The notes beneath the pieces are model-generated. The model ran no database searches. It worked only from the letters and a program-made list of their open reading frames with translations, and was not told where the DNA came from. This document shows, piece after piece, positions 46,190-58,480 of a stretch of DNA of 64,000 nt. Both the position numbers and the translations under genes were made by a program. The stretch covers positions 6,777,001-6,841,000 of the forward strand of contig CM049404.1 of NCBI GenBank assembly GCA_026929865.2. Reading direction: 5' to 3'. Numbering within the stretch: position 1 is the stretch's first letter; each line of letters begins with the position of its first letter. The DNA is from Hyperoplus lanceolatus (taxonomy: Eukaryota; Chordata; Actinopteri; Uranoscopiformes; Ammodytidae).

Positions 46190-46530
46190 CAATACTACTC
46201 TTTCAAATGTCACTTACTCACTAATATTTATTATGGCCACCCCTGACAGGCATTGCAGCTTGGGCACTGGTGTCATGTTATCTTTATGGATGAGAGAAGC
46301 TATATCCTTAACCGTATAGATTAAAGACAAAGGGTGCAGGGGTTAAGTGGTGAGAACCTCTGTGATGACTGCATCCAGGAAACCACTCAGGCAAGTGGGG
46401 TCTCAGTGATGGTATATGGGCCGGTATTCATTATGGAGGAAAAACAGCTTTAGGCTGCAAGACGACAACGCATGACCACATAGGTCAGCTGTAGTGAGAC
46501 CATTTCTTGAAGCAGAAGGGGTGTAGAAGA
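46190..46530 (+). pseudogene. Decayed DDE transposase fragment
   Basis: In shifting frames one reads DE(R/S)-like LWMREAISLT, KDKGC, ENLCDDCIQETTQAS, GGKTA and FLEAEGV. This order recalls the SDESRF...VMVWGGI...FLEAE blocks of Tc1/mariner-type transposases. Several stops. Weak evidence. Confidence 0.35.
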
Positions 46531-47563
46531 TGCCATGGCTTGCTTGCCTCAATATTGTTTAAAATACACAGTTTTCACAATTATCACTGTGTTATGTTTT
46601 TAGACATTGATCAATAAAGTTTTTAGAAGATACAAACTTTATCTATCCAAATCACATTATCACAATCATTTCAGGAGAAGAGGTCAAAAATATTTGAATA
46701 CAACTTTATGGTTATTGTCATATTGTCATTATGGTAATGTATGTTGATGTTAAAATGTAGTTCAAAGTGCTGCGGTTGCCACGTACTCTGTCTGGTTAAA
46801 CCTGAACATTTTTCCATCCAGCCTGTTGGTTTAGTAAATAAACTAAATAAAACAAATATTTATTATGGAGGAAACCACTATATATAACCCAATGACTCAT
46901 TCTGAATCTCGTGCTGGTGTTTTTTCAACTCATTCCCCTATCAAATCCCCCCAGTGTGTACCACTAACCACCAGAGAGAGGTTTGGTTGTTTACTTCCCA
47001 CAGTCACACCCCTTGTCTGTTGTATTTACATCCATTTAGATTAGACATGGGGAAACAAGCCAAAACGTTGTCAAGATGAGCTCATAGCCAGCAAAGTGCA
47101 GGTAAAATGTAGCGTGCATAAGCTGTGTTCGTGTGTATGTTTTTGAAATCAGGGTATGTTTGCGTGTATCAGTTGATGTGAGGCCTTTTCCTGAGCACAC
47201 TGTTATGACAGAGAGGGTCATTCCAACCTTTAGAGCTCCATCAATGCGGCCGCTCCCTTTCCTGTGATGGAATTCCTCTCATCAAAAAAAGATTCTCCCA
47301 GACACTTTGTATAATTAGAGCATGAGTGGATTATGTGGGGTTGGATAAAGACAATTAATAAGTCAAATTGTGACTTGGGTTTGCCCTAATGCATAAAATT
47401 CACCAACATTCATTCACTCTTCCCCTACTTTTTAGCTGGAATCTCTGAGCTAGACCCTTGGTCAGCGGTTTCCACGGTGCACATATGTTTAGGGCCAGTG
47501 TTCCCATGCTTGTGATAACTGTGTTAGTATGCTATAAATAAACTTGATGTGATACCATTATAC

Positions 47564-48123
47564 TTAAATATCTCCTATTATACTACTTTTCTGGTCTTAA
47601 TTTCTTGTTAAAAACTGCTATAGAGCAACCTGACACGAATCACATCACAAAAAACTATGTAGATTTTCGGGAAACGCTTCCTCTCATCTGGGCGATTCAG
47701 CATGCTCTGTCAACACTGCGCTTCGGCCATCTCCGCCCCCCCCCTGCCAACCCCACTCCGTTGTGATTGGTTACCTTCCTTCCGGAACACTTTCAGCTGC
47801 ACGAGGGCAGATTTGAGCAGGAAGGTTGGGGCATGGCCGGAGCGCTCCTCAGCACGCTGCAGCATTACCATACATTGAAAAATCCGCATTTGTGAAGACA
47901 TGCACGAATGCAGGAAATTTGAACCGATTTGAACAAGTGAATTCTCGACCGGCTGCCCTAGTGTTTAGTGCTCTGCACAGCCACCCCAGACGTTCAGCAG
48001 GGAATACGTCTAAATGCATGTACGTCATTATTTGATACGCTAGTATGGTTAAACATGACTATAAATCATTATAACATTGTTTATAGGTCATAAAAGTCGA
48101 AAAAGTATAATAGGTCCTCTTAA
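47564..48123. mobile_element. TTAA-flanked MITE (552 bp)
   Basis: TTAA at 47,564-47,567 and 48,120-48,123; ends ATATCTCCTATTATACTACT and the complement of AGTATAATAGGTCCTCT pair imperfectly. CCTATTATACTTTTTC-type ends are common in fish MITEs. Confidence 0.6.
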
Positions 48124-49484
48124 AGGGTATATATAATATATAGCCTACTACTACATATAACGCATTTGAAAACAAAATGTTCATTTACAAAGAAGAGTCT
48201 GTGTTAACTGATAGCTTAGCTTTTCTTAAGCATGTTGTTATTCAAATGTATAATGGATTGATGGTAGGTTTATATTACTTACACTCTACAAAGTGTGGGG
48301 CGTTCTGGAGCTTGTGGATGGGAGGGAGGGTGTGTGGACAAGGTTGGAGAGAAACGTTAGGGTGGAGCTGGGTCTGTGGCCTTTGTGGGGACAAGTTTAG
48401 AGTTCTAACTGACCACTAAGTACCGCAAAAAACTACATTTAAGATGATTTAACACCTTCCACTTGTAAGAATTTCTAGTTTTTGCCTATTCTTTCTTTGG
48501 TCAAAATACTTGAGGCATTTACATTTTTTTAAAGCATTCAAATACAGTAAAGAGACATGTTTTAAAATAAAATGTATAGTTTAGTAGAAATATACGTTAT
48601 TGTTTGTGTCTTGTACACAGTTACGTGTAAATGGAGTTCACCACATCTTCACGGTATCATTGATGGACTAGAGATACAGGCTCATGTGAGACAGCAGGTG
48701 AACAGAAGGCTTTCATTGTAGTGTATCTTCTACATGTTTGTCCCAGAAAACAGAGCAGCACAGTCCCACTTTCAGTTGTAATCTTTTAGCCTTTGCTCTG
48801 GAATGTGATTAAGTTACACATTCAAACCACGCCAAGGTTAATGAAACTGCTTCAGATAGTGATAGTGAATCAAAGAAGGTCACATGTCTGAGGGGGGGGA
48901 CTCATTTGCTTTATCATGGGCCAAAGCTGGATGCTTTTAACTTGTTGAACTCTGCTCTGCTACTGTAGCTTGTTCTAGACTGGATTCAGCCACAGCAGAG
49001 AGCTGCACACCACTGTATTTTTAGCTGAGTGCAGGCGGTAATCATCATACTCCTCTGGGTGTACATCTTCCAACTTTTTGGTCACAAAGTTCTTTTTAGT
49101 TTAGTTTCCACGGAAAGCAGACGCAATGAGTCACTCGCAACACCTTCGGCCAATTCAGCTCTTCGGTTCGGTTGGCCAATCTTGGATTTCCAGCACTTTC
49201 TCTCTCTCTTTCTCTCTCTATCTCTCTTCCCCCACCCATCTGGACTGGAAAATAAAAATGGGGGAGAGAAAAACGGTGGCTGAATGGTGAAACTGTGCCA
49301 GGTTCTGTTCTTACTTAATCTGGCCTCTTCTGTCTCCTCCACGTCTCTCTGCTCTCCCACACTCACACACTCTTTTACCTCTTTTCATCCATCTTTCTTT
49401 TTTTCATTTTCTTCCTGAACTCCCTCACTTTCACTTGCCCTTACCGTCCCTAGCACCTTTTGTCTGCCTACTCACCACTGGCCA
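48124..49484. other. No gene seen
   Basis: A CT-rich tract at 49,197-49,230. Nothing else recognised. Confidence 0.5.
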
Positions 49485-50110
49485 TTAAAGGGATAGTTCA
49501 ATATTTTTTAAGTGTGGTTTTATAGGGTTCTTAGGCATAGTAAGTGTGTTACATTATGGAGATGGCTGTCATTGCAGTCACTATAAGGAGTTTGGGCGGA
49601 GACGTGGCTGTAACAGAAGTCAGCGTTGTACTGTTGCAGAAATGTCCAGTCGAAAAAGTTTTTTTCACCATCATATGCTTACCGAAATAAATATCCGTCA
49701 ATTGTACGCTAAATGTAGGTTGCTTTCACTGCTTTACTTTGCTGCCAGAGAGCCATTAATTTTTGTACTTTGTTTTCAAGTGTTGTCTGGCCATTTATTA
49801 CTACGCCAACTCACGCTAGTGCCTTGCAGCGTATCACTCCGCCAATCAGCTACAGGAAATGGCATAGTAATACATGGGCGAAATGTGCTTGAAAGAAAAG
49901 TACAAAAATAAACGGCTGTCTGGTGGAAAACTAAAGCATTGAGAAAATCCTAAATTTGGCTTACAATTTAATGGATACTTATTTTCTTACTTCTTCTCCA
50001 TCAACGTCTGCCCAAAACTCCTTATAGTGACTGTGCTAATCGCCATCTCGATAAGGTTATACACAAACAATGCAGAAGTAACTCATAAAAATACCAAACT
50101 ATCCCTTTAA
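49485..50110. mobile_element. TTAA-flanked MITE, full copy (618 bp)
   Basis: TTAA at 49,485-49,488 and 50,107-50,110; inverted ends AGGGATAGTT and AACTATCCCT. Longer subterminal match: CAGTCACTATAAGGAGTTTG inside the left and its complement inside the right. Confidence 0.75.
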
Positions 50111-50416
50111 CCTACAAAGCCCCAACTATTGGAAGACCTTCAGCAACTGTGACAATTCACAATGCATGTCTGTGCGATTGTGAGAGGCTATTTCGATTCT
50201 AGTGAGGAGTCTGTTATATGTAACTTGTATATTGTTTATTCGGCCGATTACAGAGCCTATTTAGTCAGTTATTTAATTGTGATACTGATACACTGTTGTA
50301 TTTCCTTTCTTCCATCAATGCTTTTATGTTTCCCAAGTTGCTTTCTCTTTGCTTTTCCCATGCCTTTATTCAGTCCTGCTGTCCTCATGTGTCCCATACT
50401 TATCCTAGACCCGCAA

Positions 50417-50418
<2 letters not shown>

Positions 50419-50452
<34 letters not shown>

Positions 50453-50590
50453 CACACCACACCCTTCCACACCCACCACCGGCCCCCCTCCAGAGAGCTT
50501 GGAGCCCTGGATGTCTGACTGACTCACGCTACGCTCTACACACCCACCAGATGTGTGGGGCAGAGGGAAACATCAGGAATGTGTGTTTAT

Positions 50591-50688
<98 letters not shown>
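50419..50688. repeat. (CA)n and (TG)n microsatellites about 140 bp apart
   Basis: (AC)n at 50,419-50,451 and (TG)n of about 48 units at 50,593-50,688. In single-stranded form they could pair over the 140-bp spacer. Confidence 0.95.
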
Positions 50689-50689
<1 letters not shown>

Positions 50690-52985
50690 CAGGGAAAATG
50701 AAAGATGATTCATGGTTTATCTATGTTATCTGTTTTTTTACGAGGGAAAAAAAGAGAGAGGGAGTGAGAGAGAGAGATGAAACAGCGTTGGTTTCCACTG
50801 CAGGGTGCTGACCTGTCAGTGAGAGTGGAGAGTTAAACTGTTTGTCCTAACCCATGATAGCTGCTGATAACCCTTAACAAGCCTGTTTTATAACATTAAA
50901 TAATTCAATAAAGGGTTCTTCATTTCTGCCAAATGAAAAAAAGGAGGCAGTTTGTGAATTTCTAAACACGGGGTGATGCAATGCGCTTGCAACACTTGGT
51001 ATGTGGATTGCCACTTTAACATGTAAAAATGTATTCACATTTCTTTGTGATGGCAACATTCATCTGAGATTTGGGCTGCAGACTGGGGCCAAAAACACAC
51101 AAGCTGTTCAATGTCACTATAGAGATGATAAGATGAAAGTCAGTTTTTTACTTTTTTATTGAATCAGTTTGATTTCATATTCTATTTTTTTTTTCTTCTG
51201 GCGAGACCTTGGAATGATAATGTTGGTGTTTTTTTTCCGTTTTCTTTCTTAGCTGCAGGGAAAATGTTTCTCAGTTACATATTTAGTTTTAATCACATTT
51301 AAAGGACAGGCTCAAGTCTTTCCAAATAAATTGGTCACATGTCAAACATTAAAATGCTTATGGTTGCTGTGGCCATTCATTTGTCTATTGTGGCTCTGAA
51401 CCTTGTACCATGCTGACATGACTAAACTGTAGGCAACGGTGGTCAAAATACATTCATCCTTCTGTGGAAATATACATTGTGAAGTGTAGCTGTAGCTAAC
51501 AGCCTGAAGCGGTTATGTTAGCAAAATCAAATCAGTTTCTTACAAAGCTAGTCATTTCAGTGTGCAATTCCCTGTTTTAGTTTCTAAGGATGGCATTTTG
51601 ATATCCACTTGATAAGTCTCTGACTGCACAAAAGAGCACAGTGGATTTTCTATGGAGTTCAACATTGGTAAACTTTGACATATGAAAAGTATGTGAGAGC
51701 AGCAAAGTGGATGAAGCTTTTGTATCTTAATAGCTGATGCTAGTTAAACGCTCCTCTGTCAGAGTATAAACGGAGGCATCTGTTGAAGGCCTGGTTTGTG
51801 GATAGTTATAAAACAGATGTCAATAAAAAAAAATTGTCTTTGGAAACAAATTGGGATACACTGTGAGAACTTCTTGTTACTTCCAGAATCCCCGTCGCAC
51901 TCTCTTGTGTGACCTGGCCTATGGAGCGAGTGTCTTAGTATTTGTAAAAAGTAAGAAAGCTTAAATTGCTCTGGTAATGGGTAATAAAGTGAATCCCCAG
52001 AGGGCTGTTTATTTCCATGTAAAGAGAAAGGTATCGTTGAAAAATAAATAAAGTTAATATTATTCTAGTGAGACTGTGACGAAGAGACACCCACAGCAGA
52101 CACACACACACCGTCCAACACACTTTTACACACTCACAGCTGGAGGGAATACAAATCTCTATTGGAAACTGGCACACATTAGGAAACAATTACTTGTTTT
52201 AAGATGCAGTTGGGAAACCGGTCTTGATTTGACTCTATCAGAGAATAAATCATGGAGCTGCCTGTGGATGTTGCAATTGAACAATTCCAAAAGTGGAACG
52301 ATTTGGAAAGGTTGAGTTCAAGCTGCATAATCATCACCAAATGTCCAAAAAATGTCCAAGCCAATTACCAAAACATGTTGCTCCACACATCTCTGTTAAC
52401 AACAGCCTATTAACATTAAGTTATACAGTGATTCAAGGAAGGCCAAACGTTGTCTGTTTGTATCAAAGAGCCCAAAGGAATTAGAGTGACTGATAGAGAA
52501 TGTAAATAAACAGAAGTCAGAGACACAGGACTGCTTGGACATGGCATGGGAATAAGGGTCTGTCTGCCTAATATGGGACAAGGCTAAAGAACTGTGGGTC
52601 AGAATGTGAATTTCTCAGAAGCAGAAAGAATTTCCCGCTCTCACAGCAGACTTGGTTGTGTGGGAGGATGATGGCGGGAGGCCAGACAGTCACCAGGGTC
52701 TAACAAAGGAGATGGGGAACTGTTCGTGCAAATTGAAGTTTTTGGGCTTGACTCTGTAATTAATATTTGACTTTAAGGAACAGTTGGGAACATATTGGGT
52801 AATGGTACATGACTCATCATAAATTAACATCCATAAATACATTCATGTTGTGCTTCATGAACTATCAGCACTTCACTTTGATTAATGGTATCTCATACAT
52901 GATTTAACACAGGGACAATATGTGTCAGCATCAGGTAAAGTATATAAAAAAAACTCCCATAGGCATGATGGTACACATTTTGTTT
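50689..52985. other. No gene seen; 3' of the krt18-like gene
   Basis: Long AT-rich stretch without recognised exons or repeat ends. Confidence 0.5.
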
Positions 52986-52991
52986 ACTCAT

Positions 52992-53032
52992 TTTATTTCA
53001 GTTACAGAGGGTTTTTCTTCTTAGCTTTTATT
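52992..53032 (-). promoter_or_regulatory. Poly(A) signals of the krt18-like gene
   Basis: AATAAA at 53032-53027 overlaps the stop codon (CAA TAA AAG) and a second AATAAA is at 52997-52992. The second is the more credible signal since the first would leave almost no 3' UTR. Confidence 0.5.
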
Positions 53033-56000
53033 GTTCAACAGTCTTTTGACTGGACTGGACATCCTTGCTCTCCGACACCAGTTTGCCATCCACCAGAGTT
53101 TGAGTGACTGTCACCACTTTGGTCTGGACCAACTTTGAATCGATTGCATCATGTAGTCTGTAAAAAATGAACACAAATATAGGATCAGTACAAGGGAGAT
53201 CTTTGAGATGTGCGAAAAAGCTTCCCTAACCCCATTGCACATCATTATATATTTGGATATCTGCAAAGGTATGAACTGCCTTTTTAAGAGCAGTTTTTAC
53301 CATTTTCGACCCAAACGTTTTGCCTCCTCTCCTCACACTCACTTAAAGTCTCCGTCCAGCAGCCTCCTGTACTCGGCGATCTCGGCCTCCAGTTTCTCCT
53401 TGATGTTGAGCAGGTTCTCGTACTCCCTTGTGTTCTGCTGGATGTTGTTGCGGATCTGAGTGAGCTCCTCCTGCAGCCTCAGGATGACCACATTGTACTT
53501 CTCCATTTCCATGTTGTAACGCATGTCAATGTCACGCAGGGTGGCCTCCAGGGATGCTTTCTGTGGGGAAGAAAAACGTTCATAATTGAAGTTGTATAAA
53601 ACGTATAAGATAATAGTAAAATAGAACGTTTCGTAGACATTTAAATGTGACTGCCGCCTGTTGCTAACCTCAGGCTTGGCATTTGTGTTTGCCTTGCTCA
53701 AAATGCTTTGGGGAAACTATTGCCACACCTGATGAATAAAGCTACCAATGTTTGCGATGTTGATGGTCGGATAGGAAATTAGCAGCTAAGCTCCGCCCTT
53801 GTGAAGACGCTTTGGTCAGTGACAACCACGTTTCTTGACTGATCTTGCTCAATTGTTTGTGTATGTAAAGGCCAGGACACACCAGTCCGACACGTTCCGA
53901 CTACCTAAAAACTGGAGTCGCCGTTTCAGGAAGCTCCAGTCTTCCCGTCGCGGCCACAAAACACACCGAGACGACTGCTTATTTTTCCGTACGCTCTGCG
54001 CTTGCGCGGGACGTAATGTCTCCACAACAGCAGGCGGCGCTAATCTGTATTGTGGCCCGAAAAAATACGAAAGCCGGAAATGATGGGACAGCTCTCTAGA
54101 GCATAAACATAGATAGAAATACGTATTTATATTTATGGACCATAAGAGCACAATTTTTAGCAGAGAGTGTCGAACATGGTGTCGAGCAGTCAACAAGGGT
54201 TGATGCATGTGAGTACTCGCAAAACGAAACGAACAATCACATTAAAACGATGGCTAGCTGTTGTTAGCTGTTTGTGCTACCCGCCTCACTTCCGGGCTTC
54301 ACTGATTCGCTAGCCCTCCACCAATCAAATTGCTCCAAATGAGAGACGGTCGGCCGCCGATTGAACATGTTCAATCGGCGCAAAACAAGCCCGACGACCT
54401 CTACGTCGGCCGACGTCACAGCACACACCAAACAGATTTGTGTCCCGACCCCCTACCGACACTACGACGGCGATTATCTGGCCGGTGTGTCCTGGCCTTT
54501 AGTCCTCTAAGGCTGTAAACCAAATTGTGTAATGATAGGTTGGAAATCAGTAGATTCACATGACTATTTCAGTTTATGCAAATTAGATAAAATCCATAAT
54601 GGCGGACCTCTAAGGTCCAAGAGGCTTTTTTGTAGAGCATATTGAGCTGAACCCTAACCGAAACAAATGTGGTATCAATGTTCTCATCTAACGCTTAACC
54701 ACTGGTGACACACTCAGAATCCAGTTTCCCAGCACAAATGTTCTTACCATACTCAGCGCAGCCTGCATCTCAATGTCCAGTGCCTGATACCTCCTCCTGG
54801 TTTCACTCAAAATACCTGCGGATTCCTTCAGTGCTGTTGAGGTATGAGTCACTTCAACCTGCACCTCTGTGATCTGGAGACAAGATAAAGAAAATGGCTC
54901 TGTATATTAAAAAGGATGATCTAAATGTGTCATTGGATATCTTCTGTTGTGTTTCGACTTGACCAAACACAGCGGATCAACCCAAAATGTAAGTGACCAA
55001 TATGCATTAGTGAATTACCTGAGATTCATGCCATGTTTTGAGCTCCTCCTGGTTCTTCAGGGCTATCTTCTCATACTTGGCCCTCATCTCCTCCATGATC
55101 CTGGCCAGGTCCTGTCCTTTAGGAGCATCAACATCCACTTGCACACCGACTTGGGTGATCTGGGCACGCAAATCAGCAACATCCTGTGGAGGGCGGAAAG
55201 AGTAAGGCAGTGACTTCCTGAACAAGGTGAGTAGGGTTATCCTGTGCAAAGAGCTAAAGGAACAAACAGATTTCCATAATGATGTACTTTTGTCCTATTT
55301 ATACTAGTATTTGTCAGGGGTGTACTGATACGTCTATGTAGTTTAAAATATCGAATAATTGGCGAAATATCAAATCGCATCGAAGCAATGCCCAAACATC
55401 GATACATAACTCCGTCTTTAATGTTGTGCTTTTATTTTGACCAAATATCTGCACATCTGTGTGTGACACTATTTCCACTGAAATAATGGATTGTGTTTCA
55501 TTTAAGTATCCGGAGGAGCTCAGAAATAAAAAGTAAAAAATTATATTTTAGTTGGTTAGCTTTTTGTGAGTTTATATAAATGTACAAGGTTGGGTTAAAT
55601 GGGCTAACGATATCGTCTCATATCGATCGCAGGCCCCCGATCGAAGTTCACATTGCTGCAGACTTTGTGATATCGGCAAATATCATATGGTTGTCCAATG
55701 AATTGATCTTATATTGTATTGTGATGAAACTGGCGATTTACAGCCCTAAGATTTGGATTATTGAATAGGTCTTTCTATTCTAATAACTATTCCATCGTTT
55801 AGTTGGATCAAGAAGAACACAGTTGTCTTCAAACACTACATTTCTGACTAAACTATCTTACTGTGGCATGGTTCCTCTTTAGGTTGATCAATTCTTCCTT
55901 CAGAGACTCGATGTCGCTCTCCAGATGCAGGCGGATAACGTTGGTGTCATCCAGAAGCTTCCTCAGTCTGGCTACATCGGCCTCCACTGTCTGACGCATA

Positions 56001-57352
56001 GTCAACTCGTACTCCATCCTAAGGAAACAGTCTGTTTAATACGCATGTTCACACTGAAGGATGGAGAGCTTGTTTCATTTTCTATACAAAGTTAAGCACT
56101 CACTTGACTCTGAAGTCATCTGCGGCAAGGGAGGCGTTGTCAACAGAGATAGCAAGATGTGCGTTGTCTCTAATACTATTGAGTATCTGAAAAGAATGAA
56201 AAAACATTTTTATTATCTATATTGTGTGAGGTAAAAAAAAACTTGTGAAATTAGTTTGACTTGGTGTTCATTTTAAATTCTCCCAAAGTCAATCTGTGGG
56301 CAGTCCAAAATCTCAATTTCACTTTGATGAATCGTGCAAGTGAAAGAACACGCCTTTGACAACTCTTTAAGTCATAAAAGAACAAAACAGGTCATCTTCC
56401 TGATACTGTCATTGCTCGACATGGAGATAAAGGTCCACAGGTTAGAAAGATACCAAGAGTGCAGGAGGCGCGTCATGATCATAAAACAAATGATTGATTC
56501 TGCCTGGAATTACTATTGCCCCAACATGATGGCACAGTTACTTTGTAAGAAAAATGGACAGAGTATTGTGATCTTGGTCAAAAAAGGCAGTTTAGCATGA
56601 AGAGTTGGGAAAAAATGGGATATAATGATTATGATAATCATTATAACAGACATGAGCAAATATCTACTTCACCCAATCCAATGGTAGAAAAAACCTGAAC
56701 ATTAAACCGTTTAAACACATTAATAGCCTTCATGCTTCATGATCATATATTTTGACTTGAGCTAATGCACTAAAGGAGACCCAGATTTATCCTTATCCAA
56801 TCTTCCATAATGTACTCCTTTTGCATTATGTTGTAAAATATATACTATAAACACAATTTTCTGCTCAGACTTTATTTTATTCCAGAAAGTAACTTGAATA
56901 AACGAGACACATCATAATTAGGGGGTGACTCATTGACTCACCTTGGCCCTGAGGTCCGTGATAATGGCATGGAACTTGCTGTGGTCCTTTCCCTCCGAGG
57001 GGCCTCGGTTCTCCAGGAACTCCCTGATTTTGATCTCCAGCTTGCCGTTGGCCATCTCTAGATTCTTCACTGTCTCCAGGTAGGTGGCCAGGCGGTCGTT
57101 CAGGCGCTGCATGGTGGCCTTCTCGTTCCCCATGGAGACGCCTCCAGCGGACCCAGAGGATTGGAAGTCATAGCCACCCCCAAAACTGCTGCCGACCCGT
57201 GTGCCATAGGTGGCGGTTGAGATCCTGGTCCCATAGCCACCTGCTCCTCCGCTGACGCTGTAGGCATAGGAGGGGTTCTCCATCTGCAGAGTCCTGGGAC
57301 CGTCTCCTGACCGAAGAGTCTGAGAACTCTGGCGTCTCATCATGTGCTCCAT
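53028..57352 (-). CDS. krt18-like: Type I keratin, krt18-like, complete (7 exons, 429 aa)
   Basis: Exons 57352-56942, 56186-56104, 56018-55862, 55183-55019, 54873-54748, 53560-53343 and 53157-53028 (stop TAA). Sizes 411/83/157/165/126/218/130 follow the type I keratin pattern and all phases agree. The Gly/Ser-rich head is residues 1-75; the helix-initiation motif [18 protein letters not shown] starts at residue 76. Coil 2 has the [12 protein letters not shown] block of KRT18; the helix ends [12 protein letters not shown], and the tail (about 43 aa) has [14 protein letters not shown]. Type I keratins pair with a type II keratin (KRT8-like) into cytoplasmic intermediate filaments of epithelia. 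Exon 6 is one codon short (LLDGD for LLDGED) and the terminal helix has AEYRRLL in place of ATYRRLL, so this is the more divergent of the two paralogues. Confidence 0.94.
53866..54501. mobile_element. Inverted-repeat DNA element in krt18-like intron 5
   Basis: Ends TAAAGGCCAGGACACACC and GGTGTGTCCTGGCCTTTA are perfect inverted repeats; length 636 bp. GC-rich interior with repeated CCGACG/CGGCC motifs. No transposase recognised and no clear target duplication, so the superfamily is left open. Confidence 0.7.
55315..55748. mobile_element. hAT-like MITE in krt18-like intron 3
   Basis: CAGGGGTGTACTGATAC at the left and ACAGCCCTA at the right are imperfect inverted ends of hAT style. The interior is rich in ATCGATATCG-like motifs. 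The 8-bp duplication is not clear, so the boundaries are approximate. Confidence 0.4.
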
Positions 57353-57454
57353 TGTGGAATGTATTGCTGATGATCAAGCAGAGGAAGAACTGGTGCGTTG
57401 CTGGCTCAGAGGGGTTTGGCAGTTGAGAGTGGAGGACGCAGGAGAGTCCCAGGG

Positions 57455-57465
57455 TCTTATATATA
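57455..57465 (-). promoter_or_regulatory. TATA box of the krt18-like gene
   Basis: TATATATAAGA on the minus strand, about 105 nt before the start codon. With the usual 25-30 nt spacing, transcription would start near 57,428 and give a 5' UTR of about 75 nt. Strong TATA boxes are common in keratin genes. Confidence 0.7.
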
Positions 57466-57706
57466 CACCTATGAAAGGTAAGGTTCCTTCCTGCCACTCC
57501 TCTCTTATCTATATTACACTTTTACCTTTAGCCTAGCCTTATTGCTTCGACTTTGTCCCCATAACACCCACTGCATACCATCCGTCAAAGGCAATAATGC
57601 TGATATTTCCAAATTGATAGTGTGAGTTGTATCTATGGTTACCCTGATGTCAACAACAGTTCAAAGGATTATGTTCTATACATTGGTGAAAAGATAAACA
57701 TCAGGG

Positions 57707-57845
57707 GGAGGGGGGCGCTCGCGGCACAGTGGTGAGAGTGTCTGCCTAGAGGCTCAGACCTCGTAGCGGACCGTTCTCTGCATGTCTTTCCCTCTTTGCC
57801 CCATTTCAACTCTGTCTCTCCAAATCTGTCTAAAAAAGAAAAAAT
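57707..57845 (+). mobile_element. tRNA-derived SINE, degenerate copy
   Basis: GGGGGCGCTCGCGGCACAGT head with the box B segment missing, then the family body GTTCTCTGCATGTC...CCATTTCAACTCTGTCTC and an A-rich end. It lies just upstream of the krt18-like promoter. Confidence 0.6.
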
Positions 57846-58480
57846 GCATCCACAATGAACTGATCCTATACACATTCTATGCACTCTTTTCTTTTGCAAT
57901 TTTTATTCAAAACATTCATGGCTTTAATTATTAATCAGCGGAGCACCACACGTCTCATCTGTTGCTTAATATAGCCCCCAACAAATACACTATTTACTAA
58001 TGTTTAAATGCCGTTTTGAAAATTAAAGTGAAGAAGTTAGACATTATTTAATATGTAAGTATTGTTGCCACAGCCTTGGGGCTCAGAACCACACACAGTT
58101 TCAGGAAGTACTAGTCGCCAAAGCACTGCAATGTAGTTTATTATACAATAAGGCAAGATTTGGAAAATCATGGCAACAATCATTTTATCTTTCATCTCCA
58201 CGATTGCAAGGTAAGCAGCAGATAACAAAACAATCTACCAGGAATGTGGACCTGTATTAAATTATTTGATTTATACAGTGATCCCGCATTGGACCACAAA
58301 GCAGTGGTTTGACTATGATAAAAAAGAGGGCAGATTTTATTCAGATTTTTGTAGTAGTTTTTGAGAGTGTACAGTGATTGTAAAGGTAGCAGTGCTCCTT
58401 CAAAAGTGGAGAGGAGACTGCAAGCTAAAGTTGCCAATTTAAGTTTAATAAAGGTTCTAATATTCATCATATATCTCAGT

